The translations under genes were made by a program, and so were the position numbers. From Phoronis australis (Eukaryota; Phoronida; Phoronidae), in contig NMRA01000062.1 in NCBI GenBank assembly GCA_002633005.1, positions 64,001-127,500 on the forward strand: DNA of 63,500 nucleotides. Direction: 5' to 3'. Positions 32,401 through 47,400 of this stretch are shown piece after piece. The number at the start of each line of letters is the position of its first letter. Position 1 is the stretch's first letter. The notes beneath the pieces were generated by a model that searched no databases, was not told where the DNA came from, and worked only from the letters and a program-made list of their open reading frames with translations.

Positions 32401-35400
32401 GCAGCAGACGTACAATCTGTCTATAGCCTGAAAATGTAAATTTTAAGTGCAAAATGTTCTCAGCTGGCACAATAATTCCAGTGTTCAATACCATCAATAT
32501 AAACTGTGGTAGCACCGCTCTGGTGTGAAAACTCCATCCTGTTTTAACCATTGTGTCTTGTTTCCCTATCTTAGTGAACAAAACCCGACATGCTAAAAAC
32601 TTTATTGCATTTGTTTTCCTTACTCTTGCAAGCCAAAGCAATAAATGGCAAACTTGCTAAATAAGGAACTGACGTCAAAACCTACATGAAGGGTGCTAAA
32701 CAGACTGAACAATTTGTCACTTTTAAAGTGATTTCTTTAAACAAAACCGCACACAGGTGGTTATTGCAAATATGGTACGGACCAACAACACAAGTACTAA
32801 AGGTCGTCCATACCTTTATCTGCAGCCAGCTGTAGTGGTGTCTTACTGTCGGCGTTCATGGCGTTGATATCCACACACCTGCCAGAACTTTTCACCCTGT
32901 CATTACGTTGTCTCGCCCTGCCACGCCGCGTATGCTGGATCAAGAAGCGGGCAATGTCCATGTGCCCACGACTACAAGCCACGTGAAGTGGCGTGTTAAG
33001 ACTGGCACTGTGCTGCCGACAGATGTCACCACCGTACTGGACAACACAAAGTATTGGTCAATAGGGGGCAAACAATTATCTCACAATATAGGGTTTTACA
33101 CTGACAACATTTTATGTTTAAAATGCACACACTGACATCTTTTATTTCCATACAGCACAATTTACGGAAGGATTAATTCGTTTGTTTCATACCAAAGTGT
33201 AGAGTCTTAATTTGTTCATTTAATGTACCTACCAAAAGAATAGACTAGTCCCATTTTGTTCATAAATGTATCTACCAAAAAGTTTAGACTCCTAGTTTGC
33301 TCATAAAGGTATTCAACAAAAGCAATCTGTAAATTTGCTGTATCACGTTTCAGTTATTTCACATCTACATTGTACTTTTTGAGACATGTCACATCATTAT
33401 TTATTTTTCACAACCCCATGTTTGAATTAATTTGACTTTAATCAAAATGAAAAGGTTACATTATTGTGGGGAGAACAGTGCAAATGTTTTTAAATCAAGA
33501 ACAGAATTTGGGACAGTGAAGTAAGCAGGTACCAATACGTACAGGTAGAAGCCAGTTTCACGGTAATTATACGGTAGTCGCGTGATTTTCGGACGGCCCG
33601 CCATTTTCGACCAAGAATAAATATTTCCGAAATGAGTTTTTCATAGTCCACGAAATTCGTACAAGGTCCAAAAACTGTTTTTCAATGATCTTCGAACTTC
33701 GGACAATGTCATAAACGTCGGATTTTTGCCCCGCGACTTTCGGACAAGGAAAATTTTAGAAACGCTAATTTAGGATCGACGCAACTCCCGTGTCACTAAA
33801 GCGTTCAACGGATGATTACTACTCGATAAGGCTTGAATCTGAGAATTGGGGTAACGGGCTTTGTAATTTTTACCTTGTCTTGACGATGTCATGACCGTTA
33901 CTCGATTGTCTTGCGTTTAGCTTGAGTTTGGCGCTTTAGCTATGAAAAAAGTCACCGAGTCTCGCATGACGAAAATTTCTGATGAAAATACAAATGGGAA
34001 ATACACGGAAGGCTGCAGTTTTTCGTTGTAGCGTAACATGTGCTCTGGTTTAATTAGACCGTGTTGTTCAACTTCCGACTGTGACATTGAACTTGCACGC
34101 CTCAACTTGCGTGTTTACGAAGCGTTTTTATTTTTAAAACGTCCTGGCCTTTGCAAATGCCCTTGTTAGTGGCTAAAATCTCCCGACGACGTGTCTGGAT
34201 TTTATTCTTGACGTGATGAGAAATATTTTTTGTTTAGGCCCCCATACACAATAGGTCACAGCTAAGTATGTCCGTAGGATATCGCGCGTTCAAAGTAGTG
34301 TAGATAGTGAACAGCAGCAGCCGAATGAGACGGAGCCAAAGTAAAACTGGTTAAAAATCAAACATAGCGCAAGGCCCAGCACTCAGAAAGGGGCGCGGCG
34401 CACACGCAATTGTTACAGAGACATTGCATCCCTGTCCTATGTTGTGTAAGTGCCGGTGTGCTATAACACATATCAAAAACTAATGTACATCCACGTAACC
34501 ACGTTTCACTACCCTTACAAATTGTCTGTTGCTCTCTGATAAGCATCGCAGATGCAAGAATCTCGCTAAAGAAGATAGTGTGATCGTGTGCTTCGTTTGC
34601 AATGCCTCACCATACGTCTCGACGTCTTAAGTCTAGCGTGTTCGTGAGATTCTCACCCTTGCGCCCCCGATCGCAGACTAGGGTAGAGTTCAGTAGCTGT
34701 CTTGGGAAATACAAAAATCTAGCCAAAATCACGCTTTCAATTAAAAAACACAATACATCACGTAATTTCATGAATTCGTGCTTTTTAGCGAAGTTCTAGC
34801 GTTACGAGCTTAACCCCAGATGTAAACCTAAAAAGATTTAACTTGCGGCGACCCAATTTTGCTTGCTCATCCACTGGTCTGTGTACTTGTGGTCTTGTTA
34901 ATTCACATCCTAGCTGTACCGTCTGAGGTACAACACCCTGAACTCCATGGTGTCCCGAGATTAAGATGAATCCCGACAAGGACACCGGGACCCTGTGGCA
35001 CTCTCTGTCTGCGGCGACTAAGAAAATCCTCCACCAATCATTTCGAAAAATGACAAGTCAGTTGAATCAGATTTGGTAGTCGTTGCTTCTTGTGGTCCTA
35101 GGGGTAGGCTAACAAGAATACAGGACCTGGAGTCCGATGCAACGGGCCTGGAACCTGATAGGTGTTTCCGACCGGAGTTCCATATCTACTTTCCACAGGA
35201 CCTTGTCTTCATGTCTATGTTACCGCCTTCAGTTGATAGTTTTGAGACAAAAAAGAAACGTGATCTTAAACTACAGACCATGTTTTTTGTATTACTTAAT
35301 ATAGTTTTAGAGGCATTTCAGCTGTAAGTGTGTTTAATTGTGTTGACTGTTACATTGCTAATTATTATTGTTCTATTTTTACCCGAGGTGATGCCTTACT

Positions 35401-38400
35401 TGCAGCAAGGGTAAATAATTTTGAGAAGTATTACTAGCGATTTCCGTATATAAGTTGGGGAAACCAAACGTCTTATGTAAAAATACACCAGGGCCTATAC
35501 TCAGCAATGCCGAATACACGAACACAGTATAAATACTGTAGCTCACCCTAATTATATCCTAGTGGGAATAGCATTATTTTTAGATTTCAAGCATGCATTT
35601 TTATTCTCAGATATGCATCCTAGGTATATTTTAGGAAAAAATTTAAGATACGCAAATTGGCCATATTTTCTTCTGGATTTATATACGGAAATTTACGGTG
35701 GATCTTCTTAAACCTGTAAACCATGAAAATTTCATTGAGACAGTTTTGTTCTACTAACATGTTCAACTAACATTCCGTTCATGCAAGTCGGTCAGTACGT
35801 TCGCATTTAAGGCGTTATTGCAACAGGTAAGTGTTGTTTTGATTTTTGTTTGGTGCTTCCATATTTTATTTTGTTATGTATTCCTGTCTTCAGATAGTCA
35901 CTGTTATTCTTCAACAACATTTCTGTACTTATAATGAGACTTCAGTAAACTCGCGACTGTTCATACTTTAAATGTTAGCAGAAGTGTGTAGTGTCCATCA
36001 GCAGAGACCTGTGGGAAGAACTATTTTCCGTAACTGTAGCAAATATATGACGCAATGAAATGAAAACGGTCGACATAGATGAATTGTAATTGGTTAAATG
36101 TATATTAAGAAAGAAAATTAAGTATATAAATAGTAGACCGGTTCTTGAATTGCCTGGTTTACGTCCTTCATGAGTTCACCTGTCCCAAATTGAGTGCTTT
36201 CGTTTTTCTTTTCAGGTCGTCACTAGTCGATTCTTCTAACAGTCGTGATCTGCCCAGTAGCCTATTGTATCAACGTGCGCAACAACGGTCTTGGCAGGGG
36301 GTTGCACCAAGCAGACTCCCTTGGAATTAGTGGCACAAAATCGACATTGGTGTGCAGCAGGTTACCGAGGGGGGGAGGGGTGGCGGCGTAAATTAGTAGT
36401 GACTGAGGGAGACTGAGCTGCGCGAAATTGGTGATGACCGTGGACGGCGCTACACTGGTGACGACCAGAAGAAACGGTCCTGTTATCTTCCTCGCAGATT
36501 ATCAGAAAATGCTAACGATTATCAGTTTCATTTCATCCACAAACAGATTTCACAAGTCAGCGTTTTCACTGTGGTTGAAAACGTAAGCGAACCCAGATGT
36601 GTTAGGTCACCTCAATTGCATGAAGACGCGCCAGTGTATCACTGAGTTAATATCGGGTGTTTCAAAGGCTGTGGATGAGAAAGGTTTTAATTGTAAAAAA
36701 ACGGTTGGGTGAATTTGATGTTGGTAACATTTGAAATTGCATTTGCTTTCTAGTCAACGCCCTTATATATACAATATGTTAGTTAATCGTGTCTTCAGCC
36801 GCGCAGCACTGTACTAGTCGACGCATTCCCATCATTTGCAGTAGGCCTAAACATGTAGAACGACAGCGCTTCTTCAACAATTCAGACGACTACCAGGACG
36901 ACAAATGGGAACACGAGTAGAAGAGAAACTACTCGTTTTCTTATCATGATTGTCTTTTTAATTTGTTTTGGGTAATTGTTCAATCAAAGTTTTTATGTTG
37001 AAACTGAGCTTTCAGATAATATGGAAATAAACGTGTCAGAGTTAACTTGCGTTTCGGTTTGTAACCAGCAGACAATGCATGGATACGTTTAACAAACATA
37101 AATATGTGCTATGTTCTTGTCAATGTTCGTCACTTTCTTCACTGAACTCATTCCCACATCCATTACTGTTACGTTTAATGTAAAATTCGTTAAAATTGAG
37201 AAAGCGCATGTTTTGATGGTCGGGAACCCTCCTTGTGCGCCTAATACGCAAGTCCAGCTTTTTATTGGGAAACCATGCGTTGACAGCGCAAACTCGACAT
37301 TTTTTATTGAGAAGACGCATTTTTACAAAAGAGAATCGGTTGTCTGTAACATTTCATGTGCGTCAACAACGCAAACCAGACCCACTCATTGAAAAGCCCA
37401 TATTTGTCACCAGGAAGACTCTTCGCAACGCAGCCCGGCCGATATTTCAAGTGAGATAGCGCAGTTTTGAAAAGATTCCGTCTCTTGCCGAGAACGGTTT
37501 TTGAGCATCGGCAATGCAAGCCGAATATTTCATATTGAGAAAGCACATCTTTGAAAAGAAGAACGAACACTTGTTGGGAACGGTCTTTGTGCGTCGACGA
37601 CGCACATTTTTTATTGGGAAAGCCAGATTTTCAAAAATTAATCGCTCAGACCATTTGAGTCTCATTTACCTGCAATTATACTGCTATCAAATGACCGAGC
37701 CAGCATTGTTGATACTACGACCGCTCATCGAAATAATGTACACCCACGAAATTCGGACACTAGCGAAAACCCAAATTTGGATGTCCGCCAAATTCGGACA
37801 CCACAAAATGATATTTCGCGAGATTCGTCCAAGAATGAATTTTTTCTATTGGAATTAATTTTCAGTGTCCGAAAATCACGCGACTTTACCGTAAAAACAA
37901 TGCCATGAAAACTGATCAACAGCGTATTATCATTAATGCTAAGTTACCTGGTGTAACAACTTGATCACTTCCAAGTGTCCATTCTCAGCAGCAAGGTAGA
38001 TCGGCCAATCACCACCTCCCATCTGCAATAGTGCGGAAATGCATTACAGGAATGAAACAGGGATGCTAAATACCAGTAACACGGTTTTCTGTAAACGAGG
38101 ACATCGTTTATCATATTATGGTAGACATATGTTAGCGTTATTGCCTGAGCACAAGTACCGACCTGTTAGTCACTGGATGTCATGACTACTCACCGTGGGA
38201 TTTACATTATCTTCCTCCTCCAGAAAACAGAACAATTTCCCAGCATTCCCTGTCACTGAACACTCAAACAGCGTCGGATTGACAATCTTCTGCTGACGTC
38301 GTTCGAGAGCTTCCTTAACCTTAGCGTGCACAGCAGACGACTTGCTTGACTTGAGAGCTAAGCCTAGTCCCTGGAAATGTGAATTTATGATGGAGTAATC

Positions 38401-41400
38401 TATATTATGTACTTGTGATGTATCAGTACCTCTGCTATTTTACCAAATGTTTGTTTTTTGAAAGTCGTTAGAGAAAAATATGTTAAAATAGAGTGAGAGG
38501 GAGAGGGAAAGGTGATTTTGTTTTCCTTACTGTTCAGTTTTGTCAAGAATTTGAAGAAAACAAATTTCCTCACGTTTGCAAGATCATGTGCTGGCTTCAG
38601 GAGTAAAGAACTGGTTACCCAAAACAACAGAACAAAAATCTTGGGACTGATACAGAGCGCTCTCCACAGGTCACAAATCATACAGTGTTTAAGACTATAA
38701 AGCGAGGTTATCAAACAGACATTTTAATTATTGATAGTACAACACAGTTATCTCTATCAGAGCACTGCGTGAACCCTGGGTGACCTCTGTGTGAACCCTG
38801 GATGACCTCAACTACATACTGTGAGAGAGCTGTCGTAGCTCAGTAGAGTGTTCACCATGTCCAAGTTATTGGCGCTGACTGCATAATGCAAGGGGAGACG
38901 ACCCCCAATGTCCTTAATGGAAGGGTCAGCATCATTACTGGAAATAAAAAGTATCCCGGTATTATTTAATGGCAACTGAACTCCTCAGTAGCTCTAAGAG
39001 TTCTCCATTTAGCCACCAGGTGGCAACAGTAACACATAAAATTCTATGAATTCAGCATCCTGGCTTTTGAGACCATATAATAAGTTCTGTATAAATGCAT
39101 CTAACAACATTTCATAATATTCAAAATTAAGAAAATTTAACATTCAATGAATTCAGCATCCTGGCTGTTAAAACCAAATAATAAGTTTTATACAAATGCA
39201 TCTAACAACATTTCATAAAATTCAAAAATAACATCTTCAAAACAAATCAAAGCAAAATATTTCAAACATAACTGACCACAATAAGAGCTGGACAGCTTCT
39301 TGACTTTCCTCAATGACAGCAATTGACAGTGCGGTGCGGCCATGTCTGTGGTGCTGACCGTTGATTGGGCAGCCTTCGCGCTCAATCAATACTTCAAGAT
39401 TTTCACATCTGAAGGAAACCAAGAAATCGAAGTGTTAATTGTTTGTTCAGTATAATCAAACAGTTGTTATGGCAATCAATACAGTATAAAAACTAAATCT
39501 ATTCCAACCAAAAAAGGAAATTAAAAACGGAAGCTAAAAATATGAAATACCTGACAGTTTTACCATTTTCTTGAGTGAGAATAAACGAGCTAATTTCGCA
39601 CACCTTTTAACTACTAAATGAGGATATTCAGTTTATTTCACTCAGCCTGACTTCTAGGAGAAAATTACATATTGTATTATGCAAAATAGGTGGAGAATTG
39701 CGAAAACCAGATTTTTTTTACTATTTTCAGATATAGATTACTGCACAGAAATAAAATTAACATTATTCATTATGACCAACAGATATACATTACAATATAT
39801 AATACACATTGAATTATCAAAGCAAAACAGTACAGAATAGACTAAAGGAAGTTAGTGTTGGGAACTTAAGCTCGTGATACACAGAAAAAAGTGTTTTTAA
39901 GTTTGCTTGAATGAACAGTCAGCAATTTTGAAGATTATTTGATATCACTGAATCATAAGCATTCAGGTCATGTGACAGTGTAGTTTGCATTACTTCCCAA
40001 TGGTGTCAGTAAAGTACACCCAGAGGCGTATAGCTCAGTCACACTACAATCTACTGATAACGATATGCATGATGTCCTGACACAGAACAGATACTAACAC
40101 CAGCTTCATTTTATAATAGGATAATCTTCAAACCAAACAGGACATCCTGCGAACCCATATCTCTGACTTATTGGGACTACACAAATATCTATAGTACATA
40201 TCTGTGTTGCTTGCTGATCTCCAATATTGTTGTAAATGAGGGTTCAACAGTCACTCATTAGAAACATGTATTGAAATTTAAAGAAAAACAAACTAGCACA
40301 GTATTTTAAGGTGAAATCTTTTTTTTTCAAACTTCTACCGCACCATAATTTATTTCTCTCGGGGCTCGTGAACGAACCTAGATATTCCACCTGATGTGTA
40401 TTATTGAGTCGAGCTAAGCAGATAACCCCCTGCACATAACTAAAAATTATAAATACAAACACAGGCTCCTAATAATGGCAATTTTGTGATATGGCTGCTC
40501 CTAAGCAAACTCACAGAGTATTCACAAATTATAAAGTACATTATCTAGACCCCCAGGCAGTTACTTCACAGGAAACAAATATGATACTTATTAGCTGTTT
40601 CATAATTCCCGACCACAGGTCACGGCATTCCATTGATACCGCACCCGTAAACTCCTTGTGAACTTTGAGAACATGACGTTGCACTTTTATCGGGAGATAG
40701 CGGAGTTTACGTTAATGTTTTCATACAGAACTTGTCCTCACCGTAACTGCCATTATCAGTACATTTTGACATAGATGATTGTGTTGAAGCACAAGTTACC
40801 CTGTTACTGCATCACCCCTCCTCATATCTCGGCCTTTGTGATCAGTTCAAACCCTGACCAGAACCAAACTTCACTGCTATCTTAACACAATCTCCACTTC
40901 ACAACCCATCGACGTCTTACATAAATCTTGAACGTTACTTTTATTACTACTATAATGGCATATACAGTACTTAATGAACACATCATAACCATTTTCTAAA
41001 CAGTAAAACATACTAAAAGAACTTAAAGTTTGAGGAAAACAAAACTCTGAATGGGCAGCTACATCCAATATTAACACTGAACCTTCAAATAAAATTAAAA
41101 TATTGCAATGACAAGCAGAAATGCCCAAAAATACTTCTACAATTTTTTTGGAAACAGCGCTTGATAAAAATGCACTTTCTACTTCGTTTTACTTCAACCC
41201 CAATGCTGAAAATGCACTTATCCAAACGTATAATAAAATTTGCTTTTTAAGGTTGCCTTTAGACTATTTCATTACAATCTCTGCTCTCTTTTTTCTATTA
41301 TATAGTTACATTGCAGAATTTACTCAAGTCATTCTTTCTCATGACTACAATACAGGATAAATTAAGTAGTCTAGTAACTCTGGTGAGACGTGATGACCTT

Positions 41401-44400
41401 TACGTAGTGACAAGGAAAAATCATGCAAAGGCTTCGGGCAATGATCCTAATAAACAAACACTAGCAATATGGCTGCCACTGACAGTGAATAGGGCACTGT
41501 GTAGGGATGTTAAATTATGAGATAAATGAATTTAATTGGCTGCTCACCTGTTGGCAGCAGCTGCGTTCATAATCAATGTATTGCCGTTCTTGTCCACATT
41601 GAAGAGGTCAGTCACCTGGATGTCCGACTCAAATAATTCACCCTGTGAGAGAAACGCAGTTGACATTACGCAAATACTGGAGAAAGGGCAGTTAAAACTA
41701 TCACCAGTATTCAAATGTTTACAGACATTCTCAAATAAAAACCTGGTGAAGAAGAAAAGTGGATTTTTGTTAAAAAAGTGAATTCGTGAAATTAAGGACT
41801 AAACGATCCTGTTTCAAATCAATAAATGAAATTTTACACTGAATGTCCTTGTGTATTGCAAACAACAAAAATACTAACGACTTGCATCAATGGGGAGCGA
41901 ACGGAACAGCTAACTTGTGAGGAACTTCTCATGTGATAATTTGTAACGGTAATGGTGTTCTTGTTCACAGAATTTTGTTTAAAAGCTGACATGGGGACAC
42001 TTAGAGGAGTATTTGGTAACTGTTAATTAGTCACTGAAGTGCTTTAAGGTTTAAAAACATTACCAAGAGATGGCAAGACACAGGCATAGCATACAAACAC
42101 CACTTTCAAATTCCAATTTTTGGGTAGCCAATCCCAATGAACTCGGAAGTGTTTTCTTGAGTCACTGGTGGTTTTTGTAACACCTGTTATTGAACAGCCC
42201 ACCCTAACCCTTTAAGGAATATCATTGTAGGTGACTTTATGAGCGTACAGAGCTTAATTCATTTATTGTTTTTTATAGCTTAATAGTGAGTTGAGGACAA
42301 GAAACTAAACATACTATTTGTCCCTTTCTAAATTATAAACAACAGCAACACAAAGTAACAATATTCAGTCATTTAATACACTGCTTACAGTGCATGCCGT
42401 GAATAATACGCTTACACGAAAGTCACGCATTTCTAAAGATGTACGTGACTTTTCACCGCTCGTCCTTCTGAGCGGCTTTTACCAGGATCAAAGAGAGCGC
42501 GGCGCCAGAGTCGGACTCAGTTGCGATGACCGCATTGTCCGGTGCGAGCAAGATCCAATTAAATGTAATTACTCGCCCATAAGTAAACATCTCTGCCCGT
42601 ACATACTCGCGAATTTTCAAAATACATTAACCAACACTTTAAGACAAATGCCACAGCTATATTCAAATGGAAAAAACAACCAAAACTGGTTTTCGATTTT
42701 TAAAAATCAACGAAATATTAAGCTAAAAACTACAAACATTGAGTACGATTGAAGATAAACGACTGTGCGTATTGATATACTCTGTGATTTACAAACGCTG
42801 ATCAGAGTTAACAATATGGCGTGGATTATTCCTTTAATATACAACTAAGCTACATTGAAACATGTATAAACAACACACAGTGACTAAATTAGATGTCAAT
42901 AACTTTTAAAACATCACTTATAGCTCAGTGCATGCCGAACTACTTTACTCCAGTAGTACACTAATCGGAAAACTGCTGTTCGCGCAAATGCGCCTATTTC
43001 GATAGTTAGCTTGTAGTTGTAATGGAACACCTGTGAAGACAACTAAGATAGCTAGCTTTGTAGTCAACGAGAGAGTGCAAGCAGTGGATGAGGTTGGTTG
43101 GTTGGCAAGAGCTGTGATTTAATTTTTTATGACTGAGGAAAAGCTAGAATAGTTATGTATTTACTGACACCAAAATTGTCCAGAGGTTCCACATCTTCAG
43201 TTTGGATATCACCATATTTGCACTTTTGTGTATACTTTATGATTTGAGTTCTAATAAAAATTGAACTTTGAACTAATGGCACGTGTAGTTTTGTGGCTGT
43301 GACATGTTTTGTGTAGCAGTAATCTGGAAATTTCAGGGATGGGTTCACACTTAAATGACTTTTAAGTTGTTTTGATACTTCGTTTAAACACAAAATAAAA
43401 AGACAGCAACCCTAAGTCGGAAGAAAAAACAAGTAGACAGGAGTATTAAAGTAATGAAAACAGGTATGAAACATTTTTAAAACCAATGTTCCTTTTGGGA
43501 AGTGGCCCTTAGTCAAGATCAACGCAAATTAACTTTTTAGTCTTTTTGTTAGATTTAAAATGTACTAAGTTAAAACTGCTCTCCACAATGCAGGCTTTAA
43601 CTCTGTGCAAATACCATAGAAAAACAATTTGGCTGTAATAAGGACCACCATTGTTAAGGAAGTAATGCTAGCTATTACCTTTCCACTTTATTAGCTCAGA
43701 TCTACATCAATACAAAGGGTGAGCTGAATAGACTCCATAAAAGTTGTCTGGGGCTTAGGGAATCAGATGTGACCAGTGTAAAGTCCCATTTAGACATCAA
43801 CTTTTGGCCCAGTGCAACTGACATGGAGCAAATTGACCTGTGTCAAGTGGCTGTTTACACACACAACTCACTAACTGTGGCAAGATGAAAATTAAAGGCT
43901 GGAGAGACTGGATCGCACATGCGCAGGTTTACAAATGACGAGAGTTGCAGAGACAAAGAACCCGTACGTAGGTCATTGCAAAAGCGCAGTAGAGATGATC
44001 CTTTCCGCCTTGCTCCAGTTTCGCGTTTAGACTTGTACTTGACACGGTGCAAGATGTTCGGGCGCAAAACGTCACAAACGGGTGGCAAAAATTTGTCACC
44101 GAGGTGTCAATTTGCTCCGTGTCAGTCCGTTTATACACTAGAACAACTTGTTCCGTGTCAGCTGATCCGTGTCAACTTTGTAAATGTAAAGTAAACGGCA
44201 CTTTAGCAGAAATTCTCCACATGGAAAAAAATCCAAGATGGCTGTCACTTCAAACATTGCAACCAGAGGGAGCAAGCACAGCAAACATTCCACAAGTGTA
44301 ATTCATGAAAAACTAATCTCACATTGTCCTCTAAAGAGACGACAGACAGAATCATCCATAAATTACTAGTGCTGTCCTCTACCCAAAACAAATTGGCAAA

Positions 44401-47400
44401 TAATGATGCAAACTGCCAAAACAAAATATAGCGAGAGGACAGTAGAATAGCCTGATTTCACATGCAAAGACTGAGCTGGCCCCAGTGATCTCAACCACAG
44501 ATGATGCATGTGTGACAAAGGAGACTTCCATTTAAGAAGGGGCGGGGACTACTGCTGACATAAATTGACCTAACAACTATCAAATTTGTTTACAGTCTGT
44601 AGTTAAATACAATACTAAGTGTGAACTGAGCTTTAGAGGTGAATACCCTGTAACTACTCATTGCACCTGAATCACCCCTCAATACAGAACAGTTGTGTTA
44701 CATAACCACATAAAACCCAAAGGTCTTGGTTGTCCCTAAAGCTAGAGCAGAACAATCACACACAGGCCATTATTATTGATTTATTGTTCATAACATTCAG
44801 TTTGAATCAAAATTTGAAAACTTTTTGGTTCTAATTCAAAACAGAAAACTTTGATGACAGCTAAAAGTTTCGACATAATTAGAAGTATGAATAATCTTGA
44901 TGTTCGTGAAGACAACACGAACAGACTCATCTTACCGTTTGAACAAGTTCAGAGAGATAGGCTATACGCTGCTCTCTGTGCACTTTGACAATCTCATACG
45001 AATCCGTGACATCCGACGGTGCCAGATCATCTGGACGGCAGCCATTTTTATCATCCAGATTACAATCTGCTCCTCGTTTGATGAGACAACTAAAGAGATA
45101 TTTAAAGAACGTAATGAGAAGCATATTACGATAGTTTGATGAAACAGAAAATAAAACTAACATGACATACATTCCAATATGCAAACACATCACTTACAGT
45201 GTGAAGAACTGTAAATTCTAAAATTGATATTATAGAAATCGAAAAAAGGTTCGAAATAGCTTTCGAAGGGAGATAAATATTCCAATTTGATCAAAAACAC
45301 CCCTTATCTATTCGAATACACCATACTCACTTGACAACATCAATGTTGTTTTTAGCCGCCCCATAGTGAAGCGCAGTCTGACCGTTCTCAGGGTTGGGAG
45401 TGTTAGGGTTGGCTCCCAGTATACAGATCAAAACCTAAAAGCACATTAATTAAATGATAGCAATAGCCCTTACCCACAATAAAAACTGGAGTTAGGTGTA
45501 ACACGATAAATGCCAAAATTTAGAATAGGACCCAACATCATCTCGAACATAGCACTCTTCTGTATAAATACAACAGTGAGACCATAGTGAAACCAACACA
45601 ACAGATTGTCTACGGTCATACCCAGACAATAAGGTCAAGTTGAATTTAAAATAGAACACAAATCAAGTCTGAAATGGCCACTGATGTCATAAACTAAAGA
45701 AGCCTCCATTTGGTCCAGCGATGTAGGTGTGCAAAACAAAAAATTTAAGTTGCAGTTATAAAAAGCATAGAAGGTGGTCCAGAAAAAAACTTCACGCTGC
45801 CATGCATTATTATTACAGGTCATTAATTACGATAGTTACATAACTAAGCTGTTCTCACAAGTTAAGTCAAATCCTAACATCATAACACTTTGGCAAACAA
45901 AAAATCAGATCATAATATCGACAGCAGCAAACGCAGAGGACAAAATAAGGACAAAATAATTCGGTAAAAAAGGAATCAGAACTGAATGCTCAAGCAGATG
46001 ACAACAATAACCATGGCAACAACCACGGAGCAATATGAAACAGGAACTGTGACATGTCCCCTCAGTTAATATGAAACACCAAATGCAACATGATCCCTTA
46101 GTCAATATCAAATAGCGCTGACCAGTAATTCATAAGATTAAGATTCTGTCCATACTCACGTCTGTCAACACAGCATTCCCTGCGTCAGCCGCGATCATTA
46201 GAGGTGTCATCCCTTTACTGTTCGTCTGTTCAATGTCTGCATTCTGGATTTTGACCAACGAGAGAAGAAGTGGCATTTGCCGTAGTCCTTCTTTAGCTGC
46301 AATGTGCACCATGTAGTCACCTTTACTGCTGGACTCTTGATTCACATCAAAGTCCAGGCTCTGAAAGTCAGCAAGGCATGATAACATTAGAAGTGTTGAA
46401 TGAAGCCGTCCATGTACAGGTTACGCTGCCCTGCATCCATTAAAAGTGACATTTGATGAAAACAAATCACCTGTTCTGGGTTGCAGCAAATCCATGTTAC
46501 TGAGTAATTTAGGTCCTGGTTGTAACACCTCAACACCTCATGTACAGGGCGAGTAAAGAAAATTTAGCAACTTTATTCTAAGTTGAGGCTAAATTGTTAG
46601 ATTTTTCCAGCTCACCCTGTAACTTTCACCTTGAAAGTACTACACAATGCAATAGTGTACAGAGCACCAATAGTCCAAATATATGTATATATATATATAC
46701 ATTTACAAAGAAAGAGAGACCAGTGGCTCTAGGAGCAAATAACAGTATTGATTATGTTTTAACTGGATTAAATATTCTTTTGACCAACTTTGGGGCTTAG
46801 TGAATCCTAGAAGACTCAAGGAACTATTCTAAAGCTTTCCAAGTGCCACTAGACAATTTTATGATGTTACATTTTAATAATTTGTCCTGTTTATAATTTT
46901 ATATTTTCATAATTTTACATTTTATAATGTTGCATTTTTATAATGTTATATTTTTATCTCAAATTTTTGTAGTGATACATTTTTTGCAATACATTTCTCT
47001 AATGTTACATTTTTATCATCCTTAGTGCACCACAGGGTGGTAAAACGTGCAGAATCGACAATTTTCAACTTTTTTAACCAGCAACATCAATATTTATTGC
47101 TATAGAGATAGTGATACACAGGCTAATGGTATTACAGTATTTATAGACACATAAATAAACCTAAGGAAGATAACCCAGTTGATTCTATTAATGTTGGTGA
47201 ACTTGAATTTGACAAATCATGAGACTAAAATTCAAATTACGCCAATTTTTGTGTGTCGTACACCAAAACAAACCATGATATTTGACCCAGATACGAAAAA
47301 CTCAAAGCTGAGTACTCTTGCAATCTTTAACTGTATTTACAGATTTTTCCAAGGTCTCCGAAAAAATTAGAAACAATTGTCAATCAAATGCTCATGACCC

